The position numbers and the translations under genes are program-made. From positions 1,019,001-1,083,000 of the forward strand of contig NZ_CP139418.1 in NCBI RefSeq assembly GCF_034137685.1: DNA of 64,000 nt. Reading direction: 5' to 3'. Positions 8,730 to 18,988 of the stretch are shown one piece after another (position 1 is the stretch's first letter; every line of letters starts with the position of its first letter). Below the pieces are notes generated by a model that was given only the letters and a program-made list of their open reading frames with translations, made no database searches and was not told the DNA's origin. This DNA is from Streptococcus sp. S1 (GTDB lineage Bacteria; Bacillota; Bacilli; Lactobacillales; Streptococcaceae).

Positions 8730-9431
8730 ATGAAAAGAATATTAGTAGTTGATGATGAAAAACCAATTTCAGATATTATCAAATTTAACATGGCAAAAGA
8801 GGGATATGAAGTTTTAACGGCCTTTGATGGGCGGGAAGCTTTAGAAGTCTTTTCAGCTGAAAACCCAGATGTTATTATTCTAGATTTGATGTTGCCAGAG
8901 ATTGATGGCTTGGAAGTGGCGCGGACGATTCGTAAGACCAGCAATGTGCCCATCATTGTCCTATCTGCTAAGGATACGGAATTTGATAAGGTCATCGGGC
9001 TTGAAATCGGGGCGGATGACTATGTGACCAAACCTTTCTCTAATCGGGAATTACAAGCGCGTGTGAAAGCCTTGTTGCGTCGTTCGGAGTTTGCGGCTGA
9101 TCCTCAGTTTGAAAAAGATGCCGATACAGAAATTGTCATTGGCGATCTTCACATTCTTCCAGACGCTTTCTTGGTTCGAAAAGGCAACAAAGAATTGGAC
9201 TTGACTCATCGCGAGTTTGAGTTGCTCTATCACCTTGCGACCCATGTCGGTCAAGTGATGACCCGTGAACATCTTCTTGAGACGGTGTGGGGCTATGATT
9301 ACTTTGGTGATGTTCGGACGGTGGACGTGACGGTTCGTCGTTTGCGTGAAAAAATCGAGGACACACCGGGACGTCCAGAATATATCTTGACCCGCCGTGG
9401 TGTTGGATATTATATGAGAAACAATGATTGA
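8730..9431 (+). CDS. vicR: Response regulator VicR (WalR/YycF)
   Basis: OmpR-family response regulator of 233 residues controlling peptidoglycan hydrolase and surface genes; usually essential in streptococci. The receiver domain shows the acidic pair DD (residues 8-9), phosphoacceptor D52 ([12 protein letters not shown]), and conserved S/T and K (VLSAKD, VTKPFS). The C-terminal winged helix contains [13 protein letters not shown] and [14 protein letters not shown]. It overlaps vicK by 8 bp. Its DNA box is TGTWAH-N5-TGTWAH, and one perfect copy is in this window at 31220-31236. Confidence 0.97.
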   Translation: MKRILVVDDEKPISDIIKFNMAKEGYEVLTAFDGREALEVFSAENPDVIILDLMLPEIDGLEVARTIRKTSNVPIIVLSAKDTEFDKVIGLEIGADDYVTKPFSNRELQARVKALLRRSEFAADPQFEKDADTEIVIGDLHILPDAFLVRKGNKELDLTHREFELLYHLATHVGQVMTREHLLETVWGYDYFGDVRTVDVTVRRLREKIEDTPGRPEYILTRRGVGYYMRNND

Positions 9432-10776
9432 TCAACTAAAACAATTTGTCATGTCGTCGAACTTTGTCTTTGTGCTGATTACGGTTGGGTTTATCATTGT
9501 GGTTGCCTTGCTTTTGCTGGAAAACCGTAGGGACAATATCAAGCTCAGACAATTAAACGCTAAAATTAAGGATCTGATTGCAGGGGATTATTCCGAAGTG
9601 GTCGATATGCAAGGAAGTCCAGAACTGACGGATATGACCAATAGTATCAATGATCTGTCTGAAGTTATTCGCCTGACGCATGAAAACTTGGAACAAGAAA
9701 CCAAGCGTTTGACCAGTATTCTTTCTTACATGACAGATGGGGTACTTGCGACCAACAGACGTGGTCAGATCATCATGGTCAATGAAATGGCAGCCAAGCA
9801 ATTGAACGTTAATCCAGATGAGGTGCTCAATACCAGTATTCTGGATTTGCTTTCGCTTGGAGATGACTATGATTTGCGAAGCTTGATTACAGAAGTACCA
9901 GAGTTGACCATTGATTCCCAGGATGAAAATGGGGAATACTTAAGTCTTCGTGTGCGCTTTGCCTTGATTCGTCGCGAGTCAGGTTTTATCTCTGGTCTGG
10001 TAGCTGTCTTGCACGATACGACAGAGCAGGACAAGGAAGAGCGGGAACGTCGCCTCTTCGTCTCCAATGTGAGTCATGAATTACGGACACCTTTGACCAG
10101 TGTGAAATCCTATCTGGAAGCCCTAGACGATGGCGCTTTGTCAGAGCCAGTAGCACCAGATTTTGTCAAGGTTTCACTCAATGAAACCAACCGCATGATG
10201 CGTATGGTCACAGATCTATTGAGCTTGTCACGAATTGATAATGAAACCAGTCAGTTGGACATCGAGTTGACCAACTTTACGGCCTTTATCACCTTTATTT
10301 TAAACCGATTTGATAAGATCAAGAGTCAATCGCAAGAAGATACCAAGAAGTATGAACTGATCCGGGAATACCCGATCACACCGATCTGGGTTGAAATTGA
10401 TACGGATAAAATGACCCAGGTGATCGACAATATCTTGAACAATGCCATCAAGTACTCACCTGATGGTGGAAAGATTAAGGTAGGGATGAGAACAACTGAT
10501 GCCCAGTTGATTATCTCCATCTCAGATGAGGGCTTGGGAATTCCCAAGAAAGACTTGCCTCGCATTTTTGATCGCTTTTACCGAGTGGATAAGGCGCGTA
10601 GCCGGGCCCAAGGTGGGACTGGTCTAGGCCTAGCCATTGCTAAGGAGATCATTAAGCAACACAAAGGCTTTATTTGGGCCAAGAGTGAATATGGCAAGGG
10701 ATCTACCTTTACCATTGTCTTGCCGTACGACAAAGACGCTATTAAAGACGACTGGGATACAGAAGAGGAAGAATAA
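9424..10776 (+). CDS. vicK: Sensor histidine kinase VicK (WalK), single-helix streptococcal form
   Basis: Membrane histidine kinase of 450 residues that phosphorylates VicR. One transmembrane helix (about residues 13-32) with almost no extracellular part is the streptococcal form. A HAMP-like linker (about 35-90) and a PAS domain (about 95-200) follow. The phosphorylated histidine is H218 in [14 protein letters not shown]. The ATPase domain has [11 protein letters not shown] (N box), DEGLGIP (G1), and [13 protein letters not shown] (G2). It starts with ATG 9424 inside the end of vicR, which implies translational coupling. Confidence 0.97.
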   Translation: MIDQLKQFVMSSNFVFVLITVGFIIVVALLLLENRRDNIKLRQLNAKIKDLIAGDYSEVVDMQGSPELTDMTNSINDLSEVIRLTHENLEQETKRLTSILSYMTDGVLATNRRGQIIMVNEMAAKQLNVNPDEVLNTSILDLLSLGDDYDLRSLITEVPELTIDSQDENGEYLSLRVRFALIRRESGFISGLVAVLHDTTEQDKEERERRLFVSNVSHELRTPLTSVKSYLEALDDGALSEPVAPDFVKVSLNETNRMMRMVTDLLSLSRIDNETSQLDIELTNFTAFITFILNRFDKIKSQSQEDTKKYELIREYPITPIWVEIDTDKMTQVIDNILNNAIKYSPDGGKIKVGMRTTDAQLIISISDEGLGIPKKDLPRIFDRFYRVDKARSRAQGGTGLGLAIAKEIIKQHKGFIWAKSEYGKGSTFTIVLPYDKDAIKDDWDTEEEE

Positions 10777-10783
10777 GGAGTCA

Positions 10784-11593
10784 ATGACAGAAGAGGGATT
10801 TAAGTATAGTATTTTAGCTTCAGGTTCTAGTGGGAATTCTTTCTACCTTGAGACGCCAAAGAAAAAACTGCTTATTGATGCAGGGCTATCAGGGAAAAAG
10901 ATTACGGGACTATTGGCTGAAATTGATCGCAAACCAGAAGACTTAGATGCCATTTTGATTACGCACGAACACTCAGACCATATCCATGGTGTGGGTGTTT
11001 TAGCGCGGAAATACGGCATGGATCTATATGCTAATGAAGCAACTTGGAAGGCTATGGAAGGCACCAAGTATCTAGGAAAGGTCGATGATGCTCAAAAGCA
11101 CATTTTTGAAATGGGGAAGACCAAGACATTTGGCTATATCGATATTGAAAGTTTTGGGGTCAGTCACGATGCTGTTGCCCCTCAATTCTATCGCTTTATG
11201 AAGGATGGAAAGAGCTTCGTCATGCTGACGGATACGGGCTATGTGAGTGATCGCTTGGCAGGCATCGTCGCGGATGCTGATGGCTATCTGATTGAGTCCA
11301 ACCATGATGTAGAGATCCTTCGAGCAGGTTCTTATGCTTGGCGCTTGAAGCAGCGGATCTTGTCAGACCTAGGCCACCTTTCTAACGAAGATGGTGCCGA
11401 TGCCATGATCCGAACCTTGGGAAATCGCACCAAGAAGATTTATCTGGGGCATTTGTCAAAAGAGAACAATATTAAAGAATTGGCTCATATGACCATGGAG
11501 AATCAACTGGCTCGAGCAGATCTAGCTGTCGGCCATGATTTTGAGGTGTTAGATACCTCGCCAGATACCGCGACCCCTTTGACGAAGATATAA
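10784..11593 (+). CDS. vicX: MBL-fold hydrolase VicX (WalJ/YycJ)
   Basis: Metallo-beta-lactamase-fold protein of 269 residues, the third gene of the conserved vic operon. Its metal-binding motif HEHSDH is at residues 61-66 (H61, H63, D65, H66), and a second ligand region is GHLSNEDGA. Family members are linked to coordination of cell division, wall turnover and DNA repair; the substrate is not established. I use ATG 10784 with AAGGAG directly upstream, overlapping the vicK stop region, rather than an earlier in-frame start inside vicK. Confidence 0.94.
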   Translation: MTEEGFKYSILASGSSGNSFYLETPKKKLLIDAGLSGKKITGLLAEIDRKPEDLDAILITHEHSDHIHGVGVLARKYGMDLYANEATWKAMEGTKYLGKVDDAQKHIFEMGKTKTFGYIDIESFGVSHDAVAPQFYRFMKDGKSFVMLTDTGYVSDRLAGIVADADGYLIESNHDVEILRAGSYAWRLKQRILSDLGHLSNEDGADAMIRTLGNRTKKIYLGHLSKENNIKELAHMTMENQLARADLAVGHDFEVLDTSPDTATPLTKI

Positions 11594-11601
11594 AATAGAG
11601 A

Positions 11602-11637
11602 AAAGCAACTGTCACCTTGTTAGTTGCTTCCTTTTTT
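11602..11637 (+). terminator. Terminator after vicX
   Basis: Stem AAGCAACT with AGTTGCTT, 11-base loop, then CCTTTTTT. Confidence 0.75.
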
Positions 11638-11712
11638 AAATATAGATGTAGGTTTTTTATTTTTTTGTTTACTGAAAAGGTTCGAAATTTGTATTGTGTG
11701 AAGGAGAAGTAA

Positions 11713-12099
11713 ATGCGCCTTGTTTATCTTACGATTGGTTTTATGTCTTTGGGATTAGGAATTATTGGGATTCCATTACCGATTTTATCGACGACTCCCT
11801 TTTTACTGTTGTCTATGGCTTGCTTTGCTAAAAGTTCCAAACGCTTTGAAACTTGGCTCTACCAAACCAAGCTTTATCAAACCTATGTATCGGATTATCG
11901 AGAGACCAAATCGATTGCCAAAGAACGGAAAAAATGGATCCTTCTTCAGATCTACATCCTGATGGGCATTTCGATCTATCTGGCCCCGATTATTTGGGTG
12001 AAGCTTGCTTTAGGGGCTTTGACGATTTTTATCACCTTTTATCTCTTAAAAGTGATCCCTAATAAGCCTGAAAATCCAACAGACGAAGATCCTGATTAA
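11713..12099 (+). CDS. DUF454 (YbaN-type) membrane protein
   Basis: Small membrane protein of 128 residues typical of the DUF454/YbaN family. An N-terminal helical pair starts MRLVYLTIGFMSLGLGIIGI and includes the family motif LPILSTTPFLLLSMACFAKSS (about residues 22-42). A basic cytoplasmic loop (KERKKW) and two more helices follow (ILLQIYILMGISIYLAP and LGALTIFITFYLL). AAGGAGAAG precedes the ATG. No function is established for the family. Confidence 0.85.
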   Translation: MRLVYLTIGFMSLGLGIIGIPLPILSTTPFLLLSMACFAKSSKRFETWLYQTKLYQTYVSDYRETKSIAKERKKWILLQIYILMGISIYLAPIIWVKLALGALTIFITFYLLKVIPNKPENPTDEDPD

Positions 12100-12131
12100 A
12101 AATGGAGAAATCAGGCCCTAGAACTAGGAAA

Positions 12132-12157
12132 AGAAGTGCGTTCGTGCTTCTTTTTTT
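12132..12157 (+). terminator. Terminator after the DUF454 gene
   Basis: Stem AGAAGTGCG with CGTGCTTCT (two G-U pairs), two-base loop, then seven T. Confidence 0.75.
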
Positions 12158-12168
12158 GTATAAAAGAA

Positions 12169-12193
12169 AAAACCCTTGTGTATCAAGGGTTTT
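12169..12193. repeat. Inverted repeat, possible bidirectional terminator
   Basis: AAAACCCTTG and CAAGGGTTTT (10-bp perfect stem, five-base loop). A-rich and T-rich flanks would allow termination in either direction. Confidence 0.6.
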
Positions 12194-12262
12194 GGTGCGT
12201 TGACTACGCTTCAAGAAATTTTAATAAGCGATCTACTTTAGGATTTTTAGTTTTCTATAAAA

Positions 12263-12307
12263 GGATCAACTCTTAAATATGATTAAAGTATATTTAAGAG
12301 TTGATCC
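12263..12307. repeat. Perfect 18-bp inverted repeat
   Basis: GGATCAACTCTTAAATAT (12263-12280) is exactly complementary to 12290-12307, with a 9-base loop. It lies 44 nt past the stop of the minus-strand gene at 12351, and the minus-strand sequence beyond it is T/A rich. It could act as its terminator, but the T run is poor. An alternative is a protein-binding or element-end palindrome. Confidence 0.75.
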
Positions 12308-12350
12308 ATCTTTTATTAAATATCTATTATTGTGATATGTATCTATTATA

Positions 12351-12812
12351 TCATTGTTCTAACTCAGTTATCTTTTCTAACATTTCTTGTATATCCTTTT
12401 GCGTCTTGAAAGGATTATTTTTTATTTTCTTAACAAAGAGAATGAGTGTGATAATCAAAAAAATACAAGCGATAACAGGGTTAATGGTAAAGTATAAAAG
12501 GCTACAAAATGCAGATAATCCTACAGGAAAATACCAAGAAGAAGCTGGATATACCTTTGCCCCTCTATATGTATAAAGACCACGATTTGTTCGTTGGTAA
12601 TTTATATTTCCTTTCTTAACACTGCTGAAAGCATCCACAGTGGTTTTGTTATATACCTTATTGTATATTGCACGTTTAGGATCTTTAATAAGGCCTGTCC
12701 CTTTTTGGCCGTATGTTGGAATGATTGCTCGTTTAACCTGTCTCTTTAATTTCGATGTTGTCCGAGCTTTTAAACTCTTTGAAAGACTGGGTTTTATAAC
12801 TCCTATTTTCAT
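12351..12812 (-). CDS. Small basic protein with two membrane helices, function unknown
   Basis: Protein of 153 residues that I cannot assign. The first 60 residues are strongly basic (MKIGVIKPSLSKSLKART, KLKRQVKRAI) and end in a recognisable block DPKRAIYNKVYNKTTVDAF, of a kind I associate with small plasmid- and phage-borne proteins of lactic acid bacteria. Two adjacent hydrophobic helices follow (about residues 92-125), then a charged tail. ATG 12812 is chosen because AAGGAG lies 8 nt upstream; the earlier in-frame starts lack one. Its AT-rich flanks and isolation between vicX/DUF454 and rnc suggest acquisition, though no mobility gene is near. Confidence 0.7.
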   Translation of the reverse strand: MKIGVIKPSLSKSLKARTTSKLKRQVKRAIIPTYGQKGTGLIKDPKRAIYNKVYNKTTVDAFSSVKKGNINYQRTNRGLYTYRGAKVYPASSWYFPVGLSAFCSLLYFTINPVIACIFLIITLILFVKKIKNNPFKTQKDIQEMLEKITELEQ

Positions 12813-12858
12813 AGTAATACTCCTTATTATTATTTCAATCCCAAACTCTTTTGTTTTA

Positions 12859-12867
12859 ATTATATCA
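12859..12867 (-). promoter_or_regulatory. Promoter of the small basic membrane protein
   Basis: Minus-strand TGATATAAT is an extended -10 ending at 12859, about 46 nt before ATG 12812. Confidence 0.5.
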
Positions 12868-13145
12868 AATAACGAAGGGGAATGAAATAATAACGAGGTA
12901 AAGAAATAAAATTCACTATAAGAAGTGGGCATTAAGTTGGTAAGATATAGAAATGCGAAAGTTGAAGAAACTTAAAATTCATGGAGCAAACTTACAAAAC
13001 GTGATATGCAACTTATTCGCTCGATATCTAAATACACCTAAAATATAGTAAAAGCAATTAGCTGTATCTAATGGATATCTAATGGTAATCGTATTAAAAT
13101 TTTGGTATACTTAAGAGTATAAATTTATTAGAAAGAAGGCTTCCC
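12868..13145. other. AT-rich intergenic stretch before rnc
   Basis: No convincing gene. A 31-codon frame at 12953 (MRKLKKLKIHGANLQNV) has no ribosome site. A TGG-TATACT extended -10 at 13103-13111 probably serves rnc, whose AAGAAGG site is at 13133-13139. The sequence is markedly more AT-rich than the coding DNA on either side. Confidence 0.5.
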
Positions 13146-13847
13146 ATGGAGAAATTACAAGCCCTGTTATCGGAACGGTTTCAGATCGTTTTTTCAGATA
13201 GCAGTTTATTAGATACCGCTTTTACGCACACCTCTTATGCCAATGAGCACCGCCTCTTAAAAATTTCACATAACGAACGTTTGGAATTTTTAGGAGACGC
13301 TGTTCTTCAATTAGTTATTTCCGAATATTTGTATAAGGAACACCCCAACAGACCGGAGGGAGATTTGTCCAAATTCCGTTCTATGATTGTCCGTGAAGAG
13401 AGTTTGGCTGGCTTTTCTCGGGATTGCCAATTTGACCATTTCATCAAACTGGGCAAGGGCGAAGAAAAATCTGGTGGTCGGGACCGTGATACGATTCTTG
13501 GAGACTTATTTGAAGCCTTTTTAGGTGCTCTTTTACTGGATCAAGGAGTGGAAGCAGTCAAACGCTTCATCTATCAGGTCATGATTCCAAAGGTTAAAAC
13601 GGGTCAATTTTCTCAGGTCATTGACTACAAGACCCGCCTGCAAGAACTGTTACAGGTTCACGGAGATGTGGAGATCCAATACCAAGTGGTTAGCGAGTCC
13701 GGTCCTGCACATGCGAAAGAGTTTGAAGTAGAAGTGTTCGTGAACGGTCAAACGATGGGACGTGGTCATGGTCGTTCCAAGAAGTTAGCGGAGCAGGAAG
13801 CAGCCCGCAATGCAGTTGAAACGAGGTATGATGGCCCATGTATCTAA
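13146..13847 (+). CDS. rnc: Ribonuclease III
   Basis: Double-strand-specific endoribonuclease of 233 residues, processing rRNA precursors and structured mRNAs. The catalytic signature [17 protein letters not shown] is at about residues 43-59, and [16 protein letters not shown] provides the second acidic site. A C-terminal dsRNA-binding domain starts near [11 protein letters not shown] and includes [20 protein letters not shown]. The 3' end overlaps smc by 10 bp; rnc-smc-ftsY order is widespread in Firmicutes. Confidence 0.97.
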   Translation: MEKLQALLSERFQIVFSDSSLLDTAFTHTSYANEHRLLKISHNERLEFLGDAVLQLVISEYLYKEHPNRPEGDLSKFRSMIVREESLAGFSRDCQFDHFIKLGKGEEKSGGRDRDTILGDLFEAFLGALLLDQGVEAVKRFIYQVMIPKVKTGQFSQVIDYKTRLQELLQVHGDVEIQYQVVSESGPAHAKEFEVEVFVNGQTMGRGHGRSKKLAEQEAARNAVETRYDGPCI

Positions 13848-16800
13848 AAGAGATTGAAATCCAAGGCTTTAAATCCTTTGCGGATAAGACAAAAGTCGTA
13901 TTTGACAAAGGGGTCACTGCCGTTGTAGGGCCTAATGGATCTGGAAAATCAAATATCACGGAGAGCTTGCGCTGGGCCCTGGGGGAATCCAGTGTCAAGA
14001 GTCTACGTGGGGGCAAGATGCCCGATGTCATCTTTGCAGGGACAGAATCGCGTAAACCGCTGAATTATGCCTGTGTCACAGTTGTCTTAGATAACCAGGA
14101 TGGTTTTATCCAACAGGCAGGGAAAGAAATTCGTGTCGAACGGCATATTTATCGTTCAGGAGACAGTGAGTACAAGATCGATGGTAAGAAAGTACGTCTC
14201 AGAGATGTTCATGATTTGTTCATGGATACGGGATTGGGACGTGATTCCTTCTCCATTATCTCCCAAGGTCGGGTAGAGGAGATCTTTAACTCCAAACCGG
14301 AAGAACGCCGGGCTATCTTTGAAGAAGCTGCCGGTGTCTTGAAATTTAAGACGCGGCGCAAGGAAACGGAGACTAAGCTTAATCAGACCCAGGAGAATTT
14401 GGACCGTCTGGAAGACATCCTCTATGAATTAGAAGGACAGATCCAACCTCTTGAAAAGCAAGCAACGGTCGCTCGCCGTTTCTTGGAATTAGACCAAGAA
14501 CGGCAGGTTCTCTTGCTGGATGTTTTGGTCGCTCAAGTCGATCTGACAAAAGAGCTCTACGAAAAGGCTGATCAAGAAGAAAAAGCTATTCAAGAACAGT
14601 TGGCCTCTTATTACCAACGTCGTCAGGTCTTAGAAGAAGAGAATGTACGCATCAAGAAAGCCCGTCATCAGTTGGATGAGAGCTTAGCTGAGGACCAGGC
14701 GAGCTTGCTTGAGGTCACTCGTTTGATCAGTGATTTGGAAAAGCAAATCGAAGTAGCTAAGTTGCAATCGAGTCAAGCGGCCCATAGTCGCAAGGAAAAT
14801 CTTGAGCGGTTGGATGCTATTTTGGCCCGTCTGGAAGAAGCGAAACAAGAGCTGGCTCAAAAACAAGAGACGCTAGCTGTGCTTCAACAAAGACTGACAG
14901 AGAACCGTCAGCAACAAGAAGAGTTGGAAAAAGAATTAGCCAACTACGAAGAAGATCCGGAACAAGTCATTGAGCATCTACGCGAGCAGTATGTCGCGCT
15001 CTTGCAGACGGAGGCTGAAAAATCGAATGAGCGGACAGCCATTGAGAGCCGGATCCAGGCACTCCTGCAAGAATCAAGCCATCGTCAAGAGGATTTGACC
15101 AAGGCACAAACAAACTTTGAAACTGCCAAGGAAAAAGAAGTCCGACAATTGGAAGAGTTGGATCAGGCCCAAGCGACGGTCAAAGGCCTATTAGCAGAAT
15201 ACCAAGAGCAATTGGTAAAAGTGGAGCAGGCCAAAGCTGCCTACCAAGAGGCTCAAGCGGCCATGTTTGACTTGATGGATGAGAGCAAGAATAAGCGGGC
15301 GCGAATCAATAGTTTGGAAGCTATTCAGAAGAACCATAGTAACTTCTATGCAGGCGTCAAGAGTGTCTTACAAGAAGCAGAACGGTTAGGAGGCATCTGT
15401 GGGGCTGTTAGTGAGAATTTGAGTTTCTCAAAAGACTACCAGACGGCGCTTGAAATTGCTCTGGGAGCTAGCAGCCAACAGATCATTGTCGAGGATGAAA
15501 AGGCTGCAACTCGAGCGATCGATTTCTTGAAAAGCAATCGCTTGGGACGGGCAACCTTCCTTCCGCTCACGACGATCAAAGCCCGTCAACTATCCCCTCG
15601 GAATCTGGAATTGATTCAAGCAAGTGCAGGATTTCTAGGAATTGCGAGTGACTTAGTGACCTATGAGCATCGTTTTGAACAGATTTTCCAAAACCTGCTT
15701 GGAGTAACGGCCATCTTTGACACGACGGAGCATGCGCGTGAGGCGGCTCGTAAAGTCAACTATCAAGTTCGGATGGTGACCTTGGATGGGACCGAATTGC
15801 GGACCGGAGGATCGTATGCCGGTGGTGCCAATCGCTCCCAAAATACGGTCTTTGTCAAACCAGAATTGGATAGTTTGAAGCAGGAAATGCAAGCTCTGGA
15901 TGCTCGTTTGAGAGAAGCTGAGCAGGAGGTCGAGACCAAGGACAATCTGCTCAAGCAGGCGCAAGAATACCTGGCCTCTATTCAAAGCCAAGGTGAACAA
16001 GCGCGTCTGGAACAACAGCGGGCCCAATTGGCCTACCAACAAAGCCAAGAGCAGCTGAAAGAAATTCAGGAACTCTTAGAAGCTTTGAAGTCAGAATTGG
16101 CAACAGATGCGACCCAATCTCTCCAAGAAGAGCTGGAGTCCCTTACTGAGCAATTGGCAGAAATTGAGCTTCAAAAAGAAAACTTAAATCGCGACATTGA
16201 AACCATGAAGTCGGACAAAGATGTCTTGCAACAAAAGATACAAAACTTGCAAGAGCAATTAGCAGAATTGCGACTTCAACAGACGGAATGTAAGAGCCAA
16301 CAAAGCTATGAGCAAACAGATGCTCGTCGCTTGGAAGAAACGATCTCCCAGTTGGAAGTAGAAGAGCATCAGTTGCAATTGCTGATTGAACAAGGCGAGG
16401 CTCAAGTTCAGACAGTGGATGTGGAGCAGCTAGCCAATCAATTGATGCAGGCCCAAGCCAAGAAAACGGACTTGGAACAAGGAGTCATTCGGAAACGCTT
16501 TGAGCTGGATGATTTGGAAGGCCAGGCCGAAGATGTTGCAGAACAGATGGAACAAACTCGCAAGAAAAACGAAGAGTGGATTCGTCAACAAGCCAAGGCT
16601 GAAGCGACACGTGAAAAGCATGCGGATCGTTTGAACAAGCTCTTAACGCAAATTACCGATGAATTCATGCAAAGCTTTGACCAAGCCAAAGAGCAGGCCA
16701 AACCTGTTGAAAATCTTGCAGCAGCTGAAAACCAGCTCAAGAGCATCGAAAAAGATATTAAGGCACTTGGTCCAGTCAATGTGGATGCGATTGAGCAGTA

Positions 16801-17374
16801 TGACGAGGTGAAGGGGCGCTTTGATTTCCTTTCAAGCCAGCGGGAGGATGTCTTGGCTGCGAAAAACATGCTTCTGTCTACTATCAACGACATGAATGAC
16901 GAAGTCAAGGAACGCTTTAAATCAACTTTTGAAGCCATTCGTGAATCCTTTAAAGTCACTTTCCGTCAAATGTTCGGTGGGGGTTCTGCTGATTTGATTC
17001 TGACAGAGCCAGATCTTCTGACAGCTGGTGTTGAGATTTCTGTGCAGCCACCTGGTAAAAAGATCCAATCCTTAAACCTCATGAGTGGTGGAGAAAAGGC
17101 CTTGTCTGCCTTGGCTCTCTTGTTCTCGATTATTCGTGTCAAGACCATTCCATTTGTCATTCTGGATGAGGTAGAGGCTGCCCTAGATGAGGCCAATGTC
17201 AAGCGCTTTGGGGATTATTTGAACCGCTTTGATAAGGAAAGCCAATTTATTGTCGTGACACACCGGAAGGGAACCATGTCGGCTGCTGATTCCATCTATG
17301 GTGTGACCATGCAAGAATCTGGGGTTTCTAAAATCGTCTCAGTAAAATTGAAAGACTTAGAAAATGAAGAATAA
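13838..17374 (+). CDS. smc: Chromosome partition protein SMC
   Basis: Condensin ATPase of 1178 residues that, with ScpA and ScpB, organises and segregates the chromosome. Walker A ([10 protein letters not shown]) is at about residues 32-41. Long coiled coils flank a hinge (about 500-650; [26 protein letters not shown]). The C-terminal head has the signature [15 protein letters not shown] and Walker [15 protein letters not shown]. It overlaps both rnc and the next HAD gene, so the cluster is probably one transcript. Confidence 0.97.
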   Translation: MYLKEIEIQGFKSFADKTKVVFDKGVTAVVGPNGSGKSNITESLRWALGESSVKSLRGGKMPDVIFAGTESRKPLNYACVTVVLDNQDGFIQQAGKEIRVERHIYRSGDSEYKIDGKKVRLRDVHDLFMDTGLGRDSFSIISQGRVEEIFNSKPEERRAIFEEAAGVLKFKTRRKETETKLNQTQENLDRLEDILYELEGQIQPLEKQATVARRFLELDQERQVLLLDVLVAQVDLTKELYEKADQEEKAIQEQLASYYQRRQVLEEENVRIKKARHQLDESLAEDQASLLEVTRLISDLEKQIEVAKLQSSQAAHSRKENLERLDAILARLEEAKQELAQKQETLAVLQQRLTENRQQQEELEKELANYEEDPEQVIEHLREQYVALLQTEAEKSNERTAIESRIQALLQESSHRQEDLTKAQTNFETAKEKEVRQLEELDQAQATVKGLLAEYQEQLVKVEQAKAAYQEAQAAMFDLMDESKNKRARINSLEAIQKNHSNFYAGVKSVLQEAERLGGICGAVSENLSFSKDYQTALEIALGASSQQIIVEDEKAATRAIDFLKSNRLGRATFLPLTTIKARQLSPRNLELIQASAGFLGIASDLVTYEHRFEQIFQNLLGVTAIFDTTEHAREAARKVNYQVRMVTLDGTELRTGGSYAGGANRSQNTVFVKPELDSLKQEMQALDARLREAEQEVETKDNLLKQAQEYLASIQSQGEQARLEQQRAQLAYQQSQEQLKEIQELLEALKSELATDATQSLQEELESLTEQLAEIELQKENLNRDIETMKSDKDVLQQKIQNLQEQLAELRLQQTECKSQQSYEQTDARRLEETISQLEVEEHQLQLLIEQGEAQVQTVDVEQLANQLMQAQAKKTDLEQGVIRKRFELDDLEGQAEDVAEQMEQTRKKNEEWIRQQAKAEATREKHADRLNKLLTQITDEFMQSFDQAKEQAKPVENLAAAENQLKSIEKDIKALGPVNVDAIEQYDEVKGRFDFLSSQREDVLAAKNMLLSTINDMNDEVKERFKSTFEAIRESFKVTFRQMFGGGSADLILTEPDLLTAGVEISVQPPGKKIQSLNLMSGGEKALSALALLFSIIRVKTIPFVILDEVEAALDEANVKRFGDYLNRFDKESQFIVVTHRKGTMSAADSIYGVTMQESGVSKIVSVKLKDLENEE

Positions 17375-18170
17375 TGATATTAAATTGATCGCTACGGATA
17401 TGGATGGAACCTTTCTAAATGACCAACATCAGTACGATCAAGACCTTTTACGCAAGGTATTAGCAAGCTGCAAAGAAAAAGGCATCTATTTTGCTGCTGC
17501 AAGTGGCCGTGCCCTTCTTTCTCTCAAATCCCTCTTTAAAGGATTTGAGGACCAGATGATTTTCATTGCTGAAAATGGTAGTGTGGTAGAATTTCATGGA
17601 GAAGATCTCTACGAAGCGACCATGTCCAAAGACTTTTATTTGGGTGTTTTTGAAGCTTTGAAGTCCTCCCCTTATGCAGACCCTAATAAACTGCTTTTGA
17701 CTGGGAAAAAAGGAAGCTATGTCTTAGAAACAGTAGATCCCGACTATCTGGCCTTGAGTCAAAACTACAATGAAAATATTCAAAAAGTGAAAAGCCTAGC
17801 GGATATTCAGGATGAAATTTTCAAATTGACCACCAACTTTGATGCAGCTCTTGTGCTTGAAGGTGAGCAATGGGTCACTGAGAATATCCCCGGTGTCAAA
17901 GCGATGACGACAGGTTTTGAATCGATTGATATTGTCCTCGATTATGTCGATAAGGGAGTGGCCATTACCGCCTTAGTGGATAAACTAGGGATCTCGATGG
18001 ATCAGGTGATGGCTTTTGGAGATAACCTAAATGACCTCCATATGATGCAAGTCGTGGGCCATCCTGTAGCGCCAGAAAATGCACGTCCTGAAATCTTAGC
18101 GATTGCTGAAAAAGTCATCGGCCACCATGCGACGGGTTCTGTCCTCCGCTACATGGAGGAAATTGTATGA
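17364..18170 (+). CDS. Cof-type HAD phosphatase
   Basis: HAD-superfamily hydrolase of 268 residues, subclass IIB (Cof/YbjI-like). Motif I is DMDGTFLND with the nucleophile and general acid aspartates, motif II is AAASGR, and motif IV is FGDNLNDLHMM. Such enzymes dephosphorylate sugar phosphates, FMN or similar small molecules; the substrate cannot be read from sequence. The start overlaps smc by 11 bp, and its stop overlaps the next HAD gene by 4 bp (ATGA). Confidence 0.9.
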   Translation: MKNNDIKLIATDMDGTFLNDQHQYDQDLLRKVLASCKEKGIYFAAASGRALLSLKSLFKGFEDQMIFIAENGSVVEFHGEDLYEATMSKDFYLGVFEALKSSPYADPNKLLLTGKKGSYVLETVDPDYLALSQNYNENIQKVKSLADIQDEIFKLTTNFDAALVLEGEQWVTENIPGVKAMTTGFESIDIVLDYVDKGVAITALVDKLGISMDQVMAFGDNLNDLHMMQVVGHPVAPENARPEILAIAEKVIGHHATGSVLRYMEEIV

Positions 18171-18988
18171 GTCAGATTTCCTTGATTGCGCTGGATTTAG
18201 ATGGGACCCTTCTCAATTCAGAAAAAAAGATCTCCCCTCGCAATAGAGCAGCCCTCGCTGCTGCACAGGCCCAAGGTGTCAAGGTGGTTCTAACCACTGG
18301 TCGCCCCTTGAAAGCCATGGATTTTCTTTTGGAAGAATTGGGAACAGCAGGCCTCAAAGAAGAGTATACGATTACCTTCAACGGTGGTCTAGTGCAGCGA
18401 AATAATGGAGAAATCCTCTCAAAAGTTGTCTTGGCACCAGAAGATGTCGCAACCATTCATGATGAAACCGCCCGTCTAGGCCTTCCGCTGGATGCTATCA
18501 GTGAGGGAACGGTTTATGAGATTCATGCAGAACGAAAGTCTCTCTATTCCCTTTACAATCCCTACCTGAACTTTATTGAGACAGATTTAAAAGACCTACC
18601 ATCCACGATTTCCTACAACAAGTGTGTGACAGCTGTCGATCAAGACTTTTTAGATGCAGCGATAAAGCAGATCAAGCCAGAGTTATTTCAAGACTATGAA
18701 ATTTTTAAATCTCGGGAAATGTTGCTGGAATGGTGCCCTAAAAATGTTCACAAGGCGACAGGTTTAGAGGCACTGGCAGCTATTTTGGGTCTTAAGGCAG
18801 ATCAAGTCATGGCCTGTGGAGATGAAGCCAATGACCTGTCTATGATCCAGTGGGCTGGACTGGGGGTTGCCATGGGCAATGCGATTCCAGCAGTGAAGGA
18901 AGTTGCAGCGCTTGTGGCCCCTGTGACCAATGACCAGGATGCCGTCGCATGGGCAATTGAAAATTATGTGCTAAAGGAGAGTGAATAA
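18167..18988 (+). CDS. Cof-type HAD phosphatase (second copy)
   Basis: A second HAD-IIB hydrolase, 273 residues, with DLDGTLLNSEKK (motif I), LTTGRP (motif II) and GDEANDLSMIQWAG (motif IV). It is related to but clearly distinct from the gene before it, which argues for an old duplication with separate substrates. It begins within the previous stop and ends exactly one base before the ftsY start codon, so translation is likely coupled. Confidence 0.9.
   Translation: MSQISLIALDLDGTLLNSEKKISPRNRAALAAAQAQGVKVVLTTGRPLKAMDFLLEELGTAGLKEEYTITFNGGLVQRNNGEILSKVVLAPEDVATIHDETARLGLPLDAISEGTVYEIHAERKSLYSLYNPYLNFIETDLKDLPSTISYNKCVTAVDQDFLDAAIKQIKPELFQDYEIFKSREMLLEWCPKNVHKATGLEALAAILGLKADQVMACGDEANDLSMIQWAGLGVAMGNAIPAVKEVAALVAPVTNDQDAVAWAIENYVLKESE

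Noticed and set aside
12263..12307. CiaR-type TTTAAG repeats within the palindrome
   Set aside because: The second TTTAAG at the required spacing is missing.
12953..13048. A 31-codon frame (MRKLKKLKIHGANLQNV onward) resembling the IHGA segment of UvrA-type ATPases
   Set aside because: Very short, no ribosome site, AT-rich context, and the similarity is too slight to call a remnant.
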